Part shown: piece by piece, positions 1-8,300 of the stretch
How positions within the stretch are numbered: position 1 is the first letter of the stretch
How the letters are laid out: each line of letters begins with the position of its first letter
NCBI GenBank assembly: GCA_005772945.1
Contig: SXIE01000341.1
Coordinates: forward strand, 1 to 16,245
Length of the DNA: 16,245 nt
DNA from: Pseudomonadota bacterium
GTDB lineage: Bacteria; Myxococcota; UBA9042; PHBI01
Reading direction: 5' to 3'
Program-made: the position numbers and the translations under genes
Notes under the pieces: generated by a model
The model's database searches: none
What the model was told of the DNA's origin: nothing
What the model saw: the letters and a program-made list of their open reading frames with translations, nothing else

Positions 1-355
1 GGCTCCAGCCGACCAGGCTCACGGGGCCCCCGGTGCCGGTCGCAAGCGTGTCGATGCGCGCATGCAGGGCGTCGACGAGGCCGCGTCGCACGCCGACGTT
101 GCGCCCGAGCCCCCAGCCGTGGGCGACGTAACCGAGTTGCGTGAGGGCGCGGCGCAGGGCCCAGGTGGTCGGATCGGTCATGCCGTAGCCGGGGATGACG
201 ACGACCGCGTGACCGTCGCCGCGCGGCCAATCATGCGGTAGCGAGCGGGTCGCCGCGAGGAAGCGTGGCAGCTCGGCGAGGACGCGCAGCTCGAACGGCA
301 GGTAGCGGACGGGGGCGGTGGGAGTGCCGTGAGGTGTCGGGCGCGTGGCGTTCAT
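1..355 (-). CDS. alpha/beta hydrolase (lipase-like), 5' part only
   Basis: The first 118 residues of a hydrolase whose remainder lies beyond the left edge. Residues 50-56 read AVVVIPGYG, the beta-strand and oxyanion-hole glycine turn of alpha/beta hydrolases. They are followed by a helix (TTWALRRALTQLGY) and GWGLGRNVG at 80-88, a pattern seen in lipase/acyltransferase-like members. The visible part ends in LVGWS, so the last residue, Ser118, is the expected nucleophile of a GxSxG elbow; the rest of the elbow and the acid/His residues are outside the window. No signal peptide is visible, which suggests a cytoplasmic enzyme. ATG at 355 was chosen; an in-frame GTG at 373 is a possible alternative and neither has a strong ribosome binding site. 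The substrate cannot be told. It is divergent from the gene at 526. Confidence 0.8.
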   Translation of the reverse strand, partial: MNATRPTPHGTPTAPVRYLPFELRVLAELPRFLAATRSLPHDWPRGDGHAVVVIPGYGMTDPTTWALRRALTQLGYVAHGWGLGRNVGVRRGLVDALHARIDTLATGTGGPVSLVGWS

Positions 356-510
356 CGCGCGGGATGGTAACACGCGCTTGGGTGAGCGGGGGTCGCGGGC
401 GCCAGCCGAGCGAGCCTGGTTAGCGCGTACGCAGGCCGACAGCGACTTGCCAGGGGCGAACGGCGCGCGGGCGCATTCCATGAGGAGATGCGGCCTGGAA
501 CGGTGTGTGC

Positions 511-516
511 GTGGGG
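511..516 (+). promoter_or_regulatory. ribosome binding site favouring the start at 526
   Basis: GTGGGG lies 9 nt before ATG 526 but directly abuts ATG 517. Spacing therefore favours 526 over 517 and over the GTG codons at 505 and 511. This is a weak purine-rich match only. Confidence 0.35.
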
Positions 517-525
517 ATGCGAAAC

Positions 526-1146
526 ATGCGGACTTGGATCGGATGCGTGCTCTTGATGGTGGCGCCGGCGTGCTCGACCGTGTCGGCCGAAATTCACGGG
601 CCGCGGATCGGGATCGGCTTCGAGTTCGACCACGATCTGCGGATCTCGCCGCGCATCGAGCTCGGCTACGACTACGACCACTACAACAACGCCTTCGGCT
701 ACGGCGGCAGCGTCGCGGTCGCGTGGGCGCCACTGGTCGGTCGGTTCGAGGCGTTCGTCGAGGGGCGGCTCTTGGCGTTCCCGCTGTTCGCGTTCTTGCC
801 GATCTCGCCGATCGCGCTCGCGTCGATCGCGACCTGGTCGCGCGACGATGGATGGACGCTGGGGGTGCGCGGAGGGATCGGCACGCTCATGTACATGCCG
901 GGCGAAGCGTGCGTGCCGCCGTGGGACGGCGAGTGGGAGGGATGCCCGGCGGGGATGCCGACGCTCGATTCGGTGGTCCAGCGGCCGTGGCTCCCGCGCA
1001 TCGACTACCGGGTGTCGGCCCTCTTCAGCGTCGAAGGCCGCAAGGGGCCGAGCGGCGCGGTGCGTACGACGATCATTCACTCTCTCGGGTTCGCGATGAC
1101 CGGCGCGCTCTGGAAGCTGATGGGCACGGCGCCGCCCGTCGAGTGA
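526..1146 (+). CDS. exported beta-strand-rich protein, possible lipoprotein or small outer-membrane barrel
   Basis: A 206-residue protein of unrecognised family. The N-terminus (MRTWIGCVLLMVAPAC) is a short signal sequence; Cys16 in APAC is a weak lipobox, so it is either a lipoprotein or cut by signal peptidase I near STVSA. The mature part is rich in aromatic and alternating polar/hydrophobic segments typical of beta hairpins: GPRIGIGFEFDH, RIELGYDYDHY, SVAVAWAPLVGRFEAFVEG, WTLGVRGGIGTLMY, YRVSALFSVEG and TTIIHSLGFAMTG. This fits a small outer-membrane barrel. A non-strand insert near residues 125-145 carries two Cys (EACVPPW, EGCPAG) that could pair. The gene ends 18 bp from the convergent gene at 1165. 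Function is unknown; the barrel fold is inferred from the strand pattern only. Confidence 0.7.
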   Translation: MRTWIGCVLLMVAPACSTVSAEIHGPRIGIGFEFDHDLRISPRIELGYDYDHYNNAFGYGGSVAVAWAPLVGRFEAFVEGRLLAFPLFAFLPISPIALASIATWSRDDGWTLGVRGGIGTLMYMPGEACVPPWDGEWEGCPAGMPTLDSVVQRPWLPRIDYRVSALFSVEGRKGPSGAVRTTIIHSLGFAMTGALWKLMGTAPPVE

Positions 1147-1164
1147 CCCGCGCCCTCGGCGAGG

Positions 1165-2292
1165 TCAGCGCGCCGGCGGGATGTCCCACTCGAACAAGAT
1201 GAAGGTGTCGCCCGCCTTGGCGGGCTCGGCCTCGCACTGGCCGAGCGAGCCGGTGCCGCTGTTCTTGAAGTAGATGCGGCCGCGGCGCCCCTTGGCGATG
1301 TGGTCTACCGTCAGCTCGGCCGGATAGCTGGCGCGGAGGGTCGGGCGCGACGCGAGCAGCCGGCGCAGGTAGCTCTCGCCGGCGGCCGTCGGGAACGGGC
1401 GTCCGTCGCTGCCGATGATGCGATTGGCGTCCCATATCTGCACGAGCATGTAATACACCTCGTCGTCGGGCCACTCGCCGCGCATGAGCTCGTAGGTGTA
1501 TTGGCAGGCCTCGAGCGTGCTCTTGAAGACCGGGATCTCGGCCTTGTGCTTGTCCAGGCGCGCCAGAAACGCCCGCTCCTGCCAGGTCGGCAGGATGGTC
1601 CCGGGCGGGCCGATGACCGGCGCCGTCTCGACGACCTCGGCGCGCTTCGAGGTGACCAGCGCCAGCGACCAGGCGCCGCGGCCATCGTTGCTTGCATTTC
1701 GGAACAAGAGTGCGAGGTCGTCCTGGACCGTCTCCAGCCGCGAGTCGAAGTTGCGGCCGTCGGTGGTCGAGCGGATCTGACGCCGGTACTTGATGCGCAG
1801 CGGGACCTCGACCGAGCTCGGGCTGCGCCAGCTCTGCTTCGCGTCGGGTGCACGCTCGGCCCCCTTGAAGTCGATGACGCGCGTGCCCGCGAACATCGGG
1901 GCTTCGAGGATGGCGGTGATCTGGAGCCCGAGCGCGTTCACGTCGAGGTCGGGCATGCCCTCGAGCCAGATGTCGCCGATGTTGAGGGAGTAGTAGACGC
2001 CGTCGTGGTACTCGGCCGTGCACGACGCGATGCGATGGACGCCCGGCCAACCGGCCTCGTCCGAGACGAGGCGCACGGGGAAGCCGCCGATGCGCATCTT
2101 GACGCCGCGCACGATCTCGACGCGCTCGGACCAGGTGCCGTCGGGCTCGATGCGCGCGCCGCCGGCGTCCTTGGCGGCATCCCGGCGCACGTCGCCGATC
2201 GACTTCGCGAGCGCGCTCGGCGCGGCGAAGAGGAGGGCGAGACCGAGCAGGGTAGAGGCACAGAATCGAGCGGCGCGGTGTGGTGCGAGCAT
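1165..2292 (-). CDS. secreted or periplasmic protein of unknown function
   Basis: A 375-residue protein with a clear Sec signal peptide: a basic start (MLAPHRAARF), a hydrophobic core (LLGLALLFAAP) and a signal peptidase I site after Ala29 (SALA|KS). ATG 2292 is chosen because the signal peptide begins there; the frame stays open far upstream only as a by-product of high GC. I do not recognise the mature protein. Visible segments include VRGVKMRIGGFPVRLVSD, YYSLNIGDIWLEGMPDLD and a C-terminal part with EVYYMLVQIWDANRIIGSDG. It has few Cys (C11 in the signal, then SCTAEY, EACQY, GQCEA) and no catalytic motif I can name. It lies 145 bp downstream of, and on the same strand as, the Cys-rich gene at 2438-3430, so the two may be co-transcribed, though the gap leaves room for its own promoter. 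Confidence 0.75.
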   Translation of the reverse strand: MLAPHRAARFCASTLLGLALLFAAPSALAKSIGDVRRDAAKDAGGARIEPDGTWSERVEIVRGVKMRIGGFPVRLVSDEAGWPGVHRIASCTAEYHDGVYYSLNIGDIWLEGMPDLDVNALGLQITAILEAPMFAGTRVIDFKGAERAPDAKQSWRSPSSVEVPLRIKYRRQIRSTTDGRNFDSRLETVQDDLALLFRNASNDGRGAWSLALVTSKRAEVVETAPVIGPPGTILPTWQERAFLARLDKHKAEIPVFKSTLEACQYTYELMRGEWPDDEVYYMLVQIWDANRIIGSDGRPFPTAAGESYLRRLLASRPTLRASYPAELTVDHIAKGRRGRIYFKNSGTGSLGQCEAEPAKAGDTFILFEWDIPPAR

Positions 2293-2437
2293 GGGACCAA
2301 GGTAGCGGTCCGGGCGCGGGAACGTCAAACGGGGCCTGGGGTTTTGGGGGCTTCGACGGGCTGCCGGCGTCGCGAGCGCGGGATCGCCGCGCGCGTGAGG
2401 TGGCCGCGAGCGCCTCACTGTCACGGTCAGTCGCGTC

Positions 2438-3430
2438 TCATTCGTAATGATGGACGAGCGGCCGCACCTCGTCGCACGGGCGGCACATGGCATTCGCGAG
2501 GCCCGAGTTGCGGCGCGTGCGGCCGGCGACCATCTTGAAGACGGGGCCGCTCTGGGTCTCGTCGCAGGCGAGGCACGGATTGAGCGCGCCGTCGGGCGTG
2601 TGATACGGCGCATCGAGCGCGGCGAGGCAGGGCTCGAGGCAGACGCTGCGGGTGTGGAGCGTGTTGTAGTACCAGACCTCGGCGCAGGGGGCGTCGAAGC
2701 CGAGGGCGCGCAGGCATGCCACGTTGGCGTCCTTGCCGCGGCGCATGCCCTGGAGGCCGCATGCGCGGACCGGCTCGGTGAGGTCGGGCTGGGCGATGTA
2801 GACGGCGAGGTCGGCCAGCGGCGAGCAGACGCTGCAGTGCCCGGTGTGGGTCGGGGTGGCGCCGGCCTCGCGCGCGGCGCTCTCGGTGGCGAAGGTCTCG
2901 AGGCGATAGCGGCGCGGGCCGTTGCGATTGTGTTCGGGGACGACGGCGCAGACGGCCTCGGGCGCGTCGGCGACCACGACGATCGCGCCGTCGGCGTAGG
3001 GATCCGCAGGCGGCACGGCGTAGGGCGTCGCGAGCTCCCAGGTCGCGAGATCGGCCAGGAAGGCGGCGTCGTAGGCCGGCGGGGACCAGGGGGCCGCGCC
3101 GGCGCAGGCGCAGACGGGCTTGCATTGCTCGGTCGTGAGGCCGGTCCGGGCGTTCGGGGTGCCGAAGAGGCCCTGGCAGGCGGCCGCGGTCTCGGGCGCG
3201 GTGTCGGTCTCGGTCTCGGTCTCGGGCTCGGTCTCGGGCCCGGTCTCGGTCTCGGTCTCGGTCTCGGGCTCGGGCTCGGGCTCGGGCGCCACATCGGCCA
3301 CCGTGTCGGCGCTCGCGCCGCGCTGCTCGGCCGCGATGCAGGCCGCTCCGAGGCCCATGCCCAGCGCGATGCCGAGCCGACGGAACCCGACCCCGAGCGA
3401 TGAACCAAGGACCCGACCCACCCCGCGCAT
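2438..3430 (-). CDS. Cys-rich exported protein with Glu/Thr/Pro linker, probable lipoprotein
   Basis: A 330-residue protein. ATG 3430 has GGAGG ending 4 nt upstream and is followed by a hydrophobic signal segment (LGIALGMGLGAAC) with Cys31 in a lipobox-like setting. Residues 49-81 are a low-complexity Glu-Pro/Glu-Thr spacer, the kind that lifts a domain off the membrane. The rest holds many paired Cys: KPVCAC, CSVC, CLEPC, CLAC and CRPC. The end carries a striking stretch, ACDETQSGPVFKMVAGRTRR followed by NSGL and RPC. From memory this resembles conserved hypothetical proteins of several bacterial groups, with no known function. The Cys pairs could form disulphides or bind metal. It is divergent from the M50 protease gene (118 bp apart) and upstream of 1165-2292 on the same strand. 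Confidence 0.75.
   Translation of the reverse strand: MRGVGRVLGSSLGVGFRRLGIALGMGLGAACIAAEQRGASADTVADVAPEPEPEPETETETETGPETEPETETETDTAPETAAACQGLFGTPNARTGLTTEQCKPVCACAGAAPWSPPAYDAAFLADLATWELATPYAVPPADPYADGAIVVVADAPEAVCAVVPEHNRNGPRRYRLETFATESAAREAGATPTHTGHCSVCSPLADLAVYIAQPDLTEPVRACGLQGMRRGKDANVACLRALGFDAPCAEVWYYNTLHTRSVCLEPCLAALDAPYHTPDGALNPCLACDETQSGPVFKMVAGRTRRNSGLANAMCRPCDEVRPLVHHYE
3188..3286 (-). repeat. hexanucleotide-like low-complexity tract coding the Glu-Thr/Glu-Pro linker
   Basis: On the plus strand the tract is built of ggtctc/gggctc-type 6-mers in near-perfect tandem. It codes residues 49-81 of the Cys-rich protein (E-P and E-T dipeptides). The 6 bp period keeps the frame, so gain or loss of copies by slippage would change only the spacer length. 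Confidence 0.85.
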
Positions 3431-3548
3431 GAGGCCTCCGACGCCAGTGTGCCTCACGCGAGGTGCCGCGTCTCGCCGTTTCCCGCGGGCCCGCGCCGCC
3501 CCGACGGGCGCGCTTGCGTCGGCCCGCCGGCTGTGGCAGGGCCGTACC
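3431..3548. promoter_or_regulatory. divergent intergenic region between Cys-rich lipoprotein and M50 protease genes
   Basis: This 118 bp region must hold the promoters or leader sequences of both divergent genes. It carries GGAGG (minus strand, 4 nt before ATG 3430) and AGGG at 3538-3541 (plus strand, 7 nt before ATG 3549). The rest is GC-rich and I see no convincing -35/-10 pair. Confidence 0.4.
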
Positions 3549-4625
3549 ATGGAAGGAATCAGAGTCTTCTCGATCTTGGGGATCCCGGTCAGGATTACTC
3601 TGACCCTGCCGCTCATCCTCTTCTTCTTCGGCTCGATGATGCGTCACCTCGGGCCGCTCGGGATCACGGCGACGCTCGGCGCGCTGGTCCTGACGATCCT
3701 GGTGCACGAGTTCGGGCACGCGATCGTGGCGCGCCACTACCGCCTCTCGCCCGCCATTTTGCTGCACGGCTGGGGCGGGCTCTGCTTTCACGAGCGCGCG
3801 CAGAAGGACAAGCACGACGTCTTCATCATCTCGGCCGGGCCGCTCACCGAGATCGCGGTGGGCCTCTTGGTGATGGCGGTCGTGGCGGTGATCGGGCGGC
3901 CCGAGGACGCGGCCCTGACGCGCGAGGTCCTCATCACGGGCGTGACCGGGAAGGTCGCGCTCTGGCTCTTCATCGACAACTTCATCTGGTACTCGATCAT
4001 CTGGGGGCTCGTGAACCTCGTGCCGCTCTGGCCGCTCGATGGCGGTCAGCTCTTTCGGCTGGCGATGCTGCGCGTCGTCAAACCCGCGGCGCAGGCCGAG
4101 CGCGTGACCCACCTGGTCGGGATCGGGCTGTCGGTCGTAAGCGCGACTCTGTGCTTTACGGTCTTCGAGATGCGCCTCTTCGGGGCGATGAGCCTCCTCT
4201 GGGGGTTCGAGAATTTCCGGCACATGCGCCAGGGATCGCCGGCGCCGGTCCGCGTCAAGAGCGAGCTGGCGACGCGCCTCTTGCCCGAGGCACAGGCGGC
4301 GGCCGCGCAGGGCGATTGGCGTGAGGCGCGGCGGCTGGCGTTCCAGGCGCGCGACGAGAAGACGGTGACCGACGACCAGCTGCTCGTCATCCACCAGATG
4401 ATCACGGTGGCGAGCGCGGAGCTCGGCGAGTGGAACGAGGTGCTCGACTGGGAGCGGCAGTCCGGGACGAGCCTGCCGGTGGTGCTCGCGGTGGTGCGAG
4501 CGCTGTGCGCGCTCGGGCGGCACGACGAGGCACGGCGGCGCTGGGAGACGGATCCGGCGCGCGTCAAGGCCAGCGCGGAGGACGCGGCGCGGGTGGCCGC
4601 CTGGCTCGCGGGCGCGCCGGCCTAG
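3549..4625 (+). CDS. M50 family (site-2-protease-type) membrane zinc metalloprotease
   Basis: A 358-residue integral membrane peptidase. Its zinc motif HEFGH is at residues 53-57 (LVHEFGHAIVARHYRL). The second motif, NLVPLWPLDGG at 156-166, supplies the third ligand, Asp164. These are the two hallmarks of the M50 family, which cuts substrates inside the membrane. Hydrophobic segments include about 18-28, 38-60, 95-116, 136-160 and 185-200. No PDZ or CBS domain is seen. From about residue 235 a soluble, Ala/Arg-rich helical tail (LLPEAQAAAAQGDWREARRL, LGEWNEVLDWERQS, LCALGRHDEARRRW) looks like TPR-type helix pairs and may bind a partner. ATG 3549 has AGGG 7 nt upstream. The natural substrate cannot be told; no sigma/anti-sigma pair lies next to it. 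It converges on the ybaK-like gene. Confidence 0.88.
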   Translation: MEGIRVFSILGIPVRITLTLPLILFFFGSMMRHLGPLGITATLGALVLTILVHEFGHAIVARHYRLSPAILLHGWGGLCFHERAQKDKHDVFIISAGPLTEIAVGLLVMAVVAVIGRPEDAALTREVLITGVTGKVALWLFIDNFIWYSIIWGLVNLVPLWPLDGGQLFRLAMLRVVKPAAQAERVTHLVGIGLSVVSATLCFTVFEMRLFGAMSLLWGFENFRHMRQGSPAPVRVKSELATRLLPEAQAAAAQGDWREARRLAFQARDEKTVTDDQLLVIHQMITVASAELGEWNEVLDWERQSGTSLPVVLAVVRALCALGRHDEARRRWETDPARVKASAEDAARVAAWLAGAPA

Positions 4626-4626
4626 C

Positions 4627-4643
4627 CGCTCTCGCGAAGAGCG
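4627..4643. terminator. small hairpin between convergent genes
   Basis: CGCTCT-CGCGA-AGAGCG forms a perfect 6 bp stem with a 5 nt loop, 1 nt after the stop of the M50 gene and 27 bp beyond the stop of the convergent ybaK-like gene. No T-run follows on either strand, so it is at best a weak or bidirectional terminator. Confidence 0.35.
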
Positions 4644-4670
4644 CGTCGAGCGCTTGCCCGCGACGGCCGC

Positions 4671-5165
4671 TCAGGGACCGGACGGGTTGGCCACCTCGAC
4701 CGGGGTCGGGCCCAGGACGCGCGCGAGCTCGGACGGCGCGAGCGAGACCAGGAAGCCGCGCTTGCCGCCGTTGATGTAGAGGCGCTCGAGCGCTAAGATG
4801 CTGGCCTCCGCGTAGATCGGCAGGGCCTTGCGCAGGCCGAACGGCGAGGTGCCACCGACCTGGTAGCCGGTGTGGCGCTCGGCGACCTCGGGACGGCACG
4901 GCTGGATCGCCTTCTTGCCGAGCTGGCGCGCGAGGTTCTTGGTCGACACGCTGCAGTCGCCGTGCATCAAGACGCAGAGCGGGTGGCCGCCCTCGTCCTC
5001 CATGATCAGCGTCTTGATGACGGCGTGCTCGTCGACCCCCAGCGCCGCCGCGCTGTGGTGGGTCCCGCCCTTTTCCTCGTAGGCGAAGACGTGGGGGATG
5101 TAGGCGACTTTGGCCGCATCCAGGGCGCGCGTCGCGAGGGTCGTGGGGTGCTGGGTCGTGGCCAT
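4671..5165 (-). CDS. ybaK: YbaK/EbsC-type aminoacyl-tRNA deacylase (Cys-tRNA(Pro) type)
   Basis: A 164-residue cytoplasmic protein, close to the usual ~160 for YbaK. The family removes wrongly attached amino acids from tRNA; E. coli YbaK clears Cys from tRNA(Pro) made by prolyl-tRNA synthetase. Visible family signatures are AVIKTLIM with Lys51 (the lysine needed for activity in YbaK), the glycine-rich GYQVGGTSPFG at 100-110 followed by LRKALP, and the strand-turn INGGKRGF at 131-138. ATG 5165 is the only start that gives the usual family length; the open frame upstream is a GC artefact. It faces away from the giant lipoprotein gene at 5307 and converges on the M50 gene. The symbol is given on family resemblance; the exact amino acid and tRNA specificity is not proven by sequence. 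Confidence 0.9.
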   Translation of the reverse strand: MATTQHPTTLATRALDAAKVAYIPHVFAYEEKGGTHHSAAALGVDEHAVIKTLIMEDEGGHPLCVLMHGDCSVSTKNLARQLGKKAIQPCRPEVAERHTGYQVGGTSPFGLRKALPIYAEASILALERLYINGGKRGFLVSLAPSELARVLGPTPVEVANPSGP

Positions 5166-5306
5166 GGGCGTGGGCAAATCCGTCGAAAAAGGGACAAAGT
5201 CGGGTTTCCAACCGGCCGAGAATATAGCCTGATGGGGCGGAACGGTGGATTGTGGCGTGCTGTCAGCGCTGCGATTTCGCGTCTCGCTAGTAAGGGGCCA
5301 CTTCCC
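5166..5306. promoter_or_regulatory. divergent promoter region, ybaK-like gene and giant lipoprotein operon
   Basis: These 141 bp contain the most AT-rich patches in the area: a run of five A at about 5186-5190 and AATATAG at 5221-5227. TATAGC at 5223-5228 could be a -10 box for the plus-strand operon, but no good -35 stands at the right distance. If this is the -10, transcription would begin after ATG 5232, which supports the GTG start at 5307. AAGGGG at 5292-5297, 9 nt before that GTG, is the ribosome binding site that decides the start. Confidence 0.35.
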
Positions 5307-8300
5307 GTGAAGTCGTCGTTCATCGTCTTGTCTTGGTGGGTGGGCGTGGCGTTCGTCGGCTGCAAGGGCGGCGCCGACGGCCACGTGCAAGGCGACGTGG
5401 TCGCTCCGGAAGTGACTGAAACCGTTGGCGATCCCGACACGGCGCTCTCGAGCGACACGGGCGCGACCACGGTGATCGACGCGCGCGACGGGGCCGAGGC
5501 CGGGACCGCCGAGGAGGTGGGCGGCGACGTCGTCATCCAGCCGGGCGAGCTCGGGGCGCCGTGCGAGTCGCCCAACGACTGCAACTCCGGCTGGTGCCTC
5601 GCGGGGCTCGACGGATACGTCTGCTCGCGCTCGTGCGAGGAGAGCTGCCCGCTCGGCTGGGAGTGCCGACAGAACCTGGCCTCGCTGCCCGACATCGCCT
5701 ACACGTGCATGCCCCCCTACCCGACGTTCTGCCGCCCGTGCCGGTCGAACGCGGATTGCCTCGTGTCCTACGACGGGACGGCACACGCCTGCGTCCCAAC
5801 CGGCGACGGTGGCGCCTTCTGCGGCGCCCTGTGCGCGGACGAGGCCGACTGCCCCGCGGACGCGTTCTGCGCGAGCGTCTTTGATATCGCCGGTAATACC
5901 GTGTCGCAGTGCCAGCCGCAGAGCGGCGTCTGTGGCTGCTCGGCGCCCGCCATCGCCGCGCGCGCCGAGACGCGCTGCGCGATCGGGACCGTCTATGGCC
6001 ACTGCGGGGGCACGCGTCACTGCGCCGAGGGCGGGCTGACGGAATGCGACGCCCGCGTCCCGGCGCGCGACGAGTGCAACGGCGCGGACGACAACTGCGA
6101 CGGGGCGACCGACGAGGCGTTCGTCGCGGTGCCGTGCTTCGCCGAGAGTGGCGCCGGTCACTGCGAGGGCGAGACGCGGTGCGAGGGCGCGCTCGGGGTG
6201 GTCTGCAGCGCGCCGTCGCCGGGGCGCGAGCGCTGCGGGGGCGGCGACGAGGACTGCGACGGGGCGATCGACGACGAGGGCGCGCTCGACTGCACGCCGA
6301 CCTATCTGGACCAGGACGGCGACACGCACGGCATCGGGCTCGCGCGCTGTTTATGCGCCCCCGAGGGGTTCTATCGGGCGACGATCGGCGACGACTGCGA
6401 CGACACCTTGCGCAAGGTCGTCCCAGGCGGGGTCGAGAGCTGCAACGGCGTCGACGACGACTGCGACGGGGCGACGGACGAAGCGGGCGCGCTCGGGTGC
6501 CGCGCGTACCATCGCGATGGAGACGATGATGGCTTCGGGGATCCCGACGCCACGCAGTGCACGTGCGCGCCGGCGACGCCCTTCGACACGCTCGACGGGA
6601 CCGACTGCGACGACGCGCTGAGTGGCGTCAATCGCGGCTCCGCGGAGGCCTGCAACGCGCGCGACGACGACTGCGACGGCCAGACTGACGAGGCTGGGGC
6701 CAGCGGTTGCGTCGTGTATTTCACGGACGTCGACGGGGACACCTACGGCTCGACCACCAAATTTGCGTGCCTCTGCGCGCCCGGCGCTCCCTACGTCACG
6801 ACCGTCAGCGGCGACTGCGACGACGGGGATCGCGACACGAACCCACGCGCGCCCGAGGCCTGCGACGGCCACGACGACGACTGCGACGGCGCGACGGACG
6901 AGCTCGGCGCGAGCGGGTGCGAGCCCTACTTCCGCGACCAGGACGGCGACCACTACGGCCTGAACGGGGACCAGCGCTGCCTCTGCGCGCCGGGCGCTCC
7001 GTACGTCGGCGAGGTCGGCGGCGACTGCAACGACCAGAGCGCCGCGGCGTACCCGGATGCCGAGGAGGTCTGCGACGGCGTCGACAACGACTGCGACCAG
7101 GTCGTCGACGAGGCGGGCACCGGCGACTGCACGGTGTTCTATGAGGACCGCGACCTCGACGGGCACGGCGTTCCGGGCAGCCAGGCGTGCCTGTGTGGGC
7201 CCGCATTCCCGCATACGGCGGGCACCACCGACGACTGCGACGACCAGAACCCCTTTGTGAGTCCGTCGGCGCCCGAGGGGTGTAACCGCCTCGACGACAA
7301 CTGCAACGGCGACACCGACGAGGGGGTCGAGGGGCTGTGTACGCCGTTCTACCACGACGCCGACTCGGACGGCTGGGGCGACGACCGCGACGCCATCTGC
7401 ACCTGCGCGCCCGACGCCGAGCACACGACGACGCGCGGCGGCGACTGCGACGACACGCGCATCGACATCCACCCGCTGGCCGACGAGCTGTGTGGCAATG
7501 ACGAGGACGACGACTGCGATGGCACGACCGACGGCGCGGGGGCGCTCGGGTGCCTGCGACTCTTCGCCGATCGCGACGGCGACAGCGCGGGGGATCTCCT
7601 CGATCTGGCGTGTCTCTGCGCGCCGACCGCGCCCTACACGGCGCTGGTGGCAGGCGACTGCGACGACACCGAAGCGGAGGTCCGACCGCACGCGGACGAG
7701 GCGTGCAACCTGCGCGACGACGACTGCGACGGCGCGACCGACGAGGCCGGCGCCGACGGGTGCGGCGTGTTTCTACGCGATCAGGACGACGATCAGTACG
7801 GGCTGGCGCTCGACAGCCTGTGCCTCTGCGCGGCCGACGACACGTATCGGGCGGTGTGGCCGGGCGACTGCAACGACCGGCAACTCGCCCAGAATCCGGG
7901 CGCGAGCGAGGTGTGCGACGGCCTCGACAACGACTGCAACGGGGTCGTCGACGACCCGGGGCTGGCGGGCTGTTTCACGTTCTATCGGGACGTCGACGGC
8001 GACACGTGGGGCGTCGCGGGCGAGGGCAATAGCCAATGTCTCTGCGCGCCGCAGGGGACGCTGAGCGCGGGGCGGATCGGGGACTGCGCGGATCTGGTCG
8101 GCTCGACGAACCCGGCGGCGCCCGAGCGCTGCAACGGCGTCGACGACGACTGCGACGACGCGACGGACGAACCGGGGGCGATCGGGTGCACGAACTTCCT
8201 GCGCGACGACGACGGCGACGGCTTCGGTATCGCGGGTGATACCAGCTGCCTGTGCGCGCCGGACGCGACCTATCGGTCCACGCTGCCCGGTGATTGCGAC

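Noticed and set aside
352..1080. A 242-residue open frame on the minus strand across the 526-1146 gene
   Set aside because: It is Arg/His/Pro-rich with no domain and antisense to a gene with a signal sequence and strand pattern.
2293..3408. Long N-terminal extension of the 1165-2292 gene on the minus strand
   Set aside because: It is Pro/Arg/Ser-rich, overlaps the real Cys-rich gene in another frame, and a signal peptide begins at 2292.
5232..5306. ATG 5232 as start of the first giant lipoprotein
   Set aside because: It would put about 25 extra residues before the signal core and has no good ribosome binding site; GTG 5307 has AAGGGG at 9 nt.
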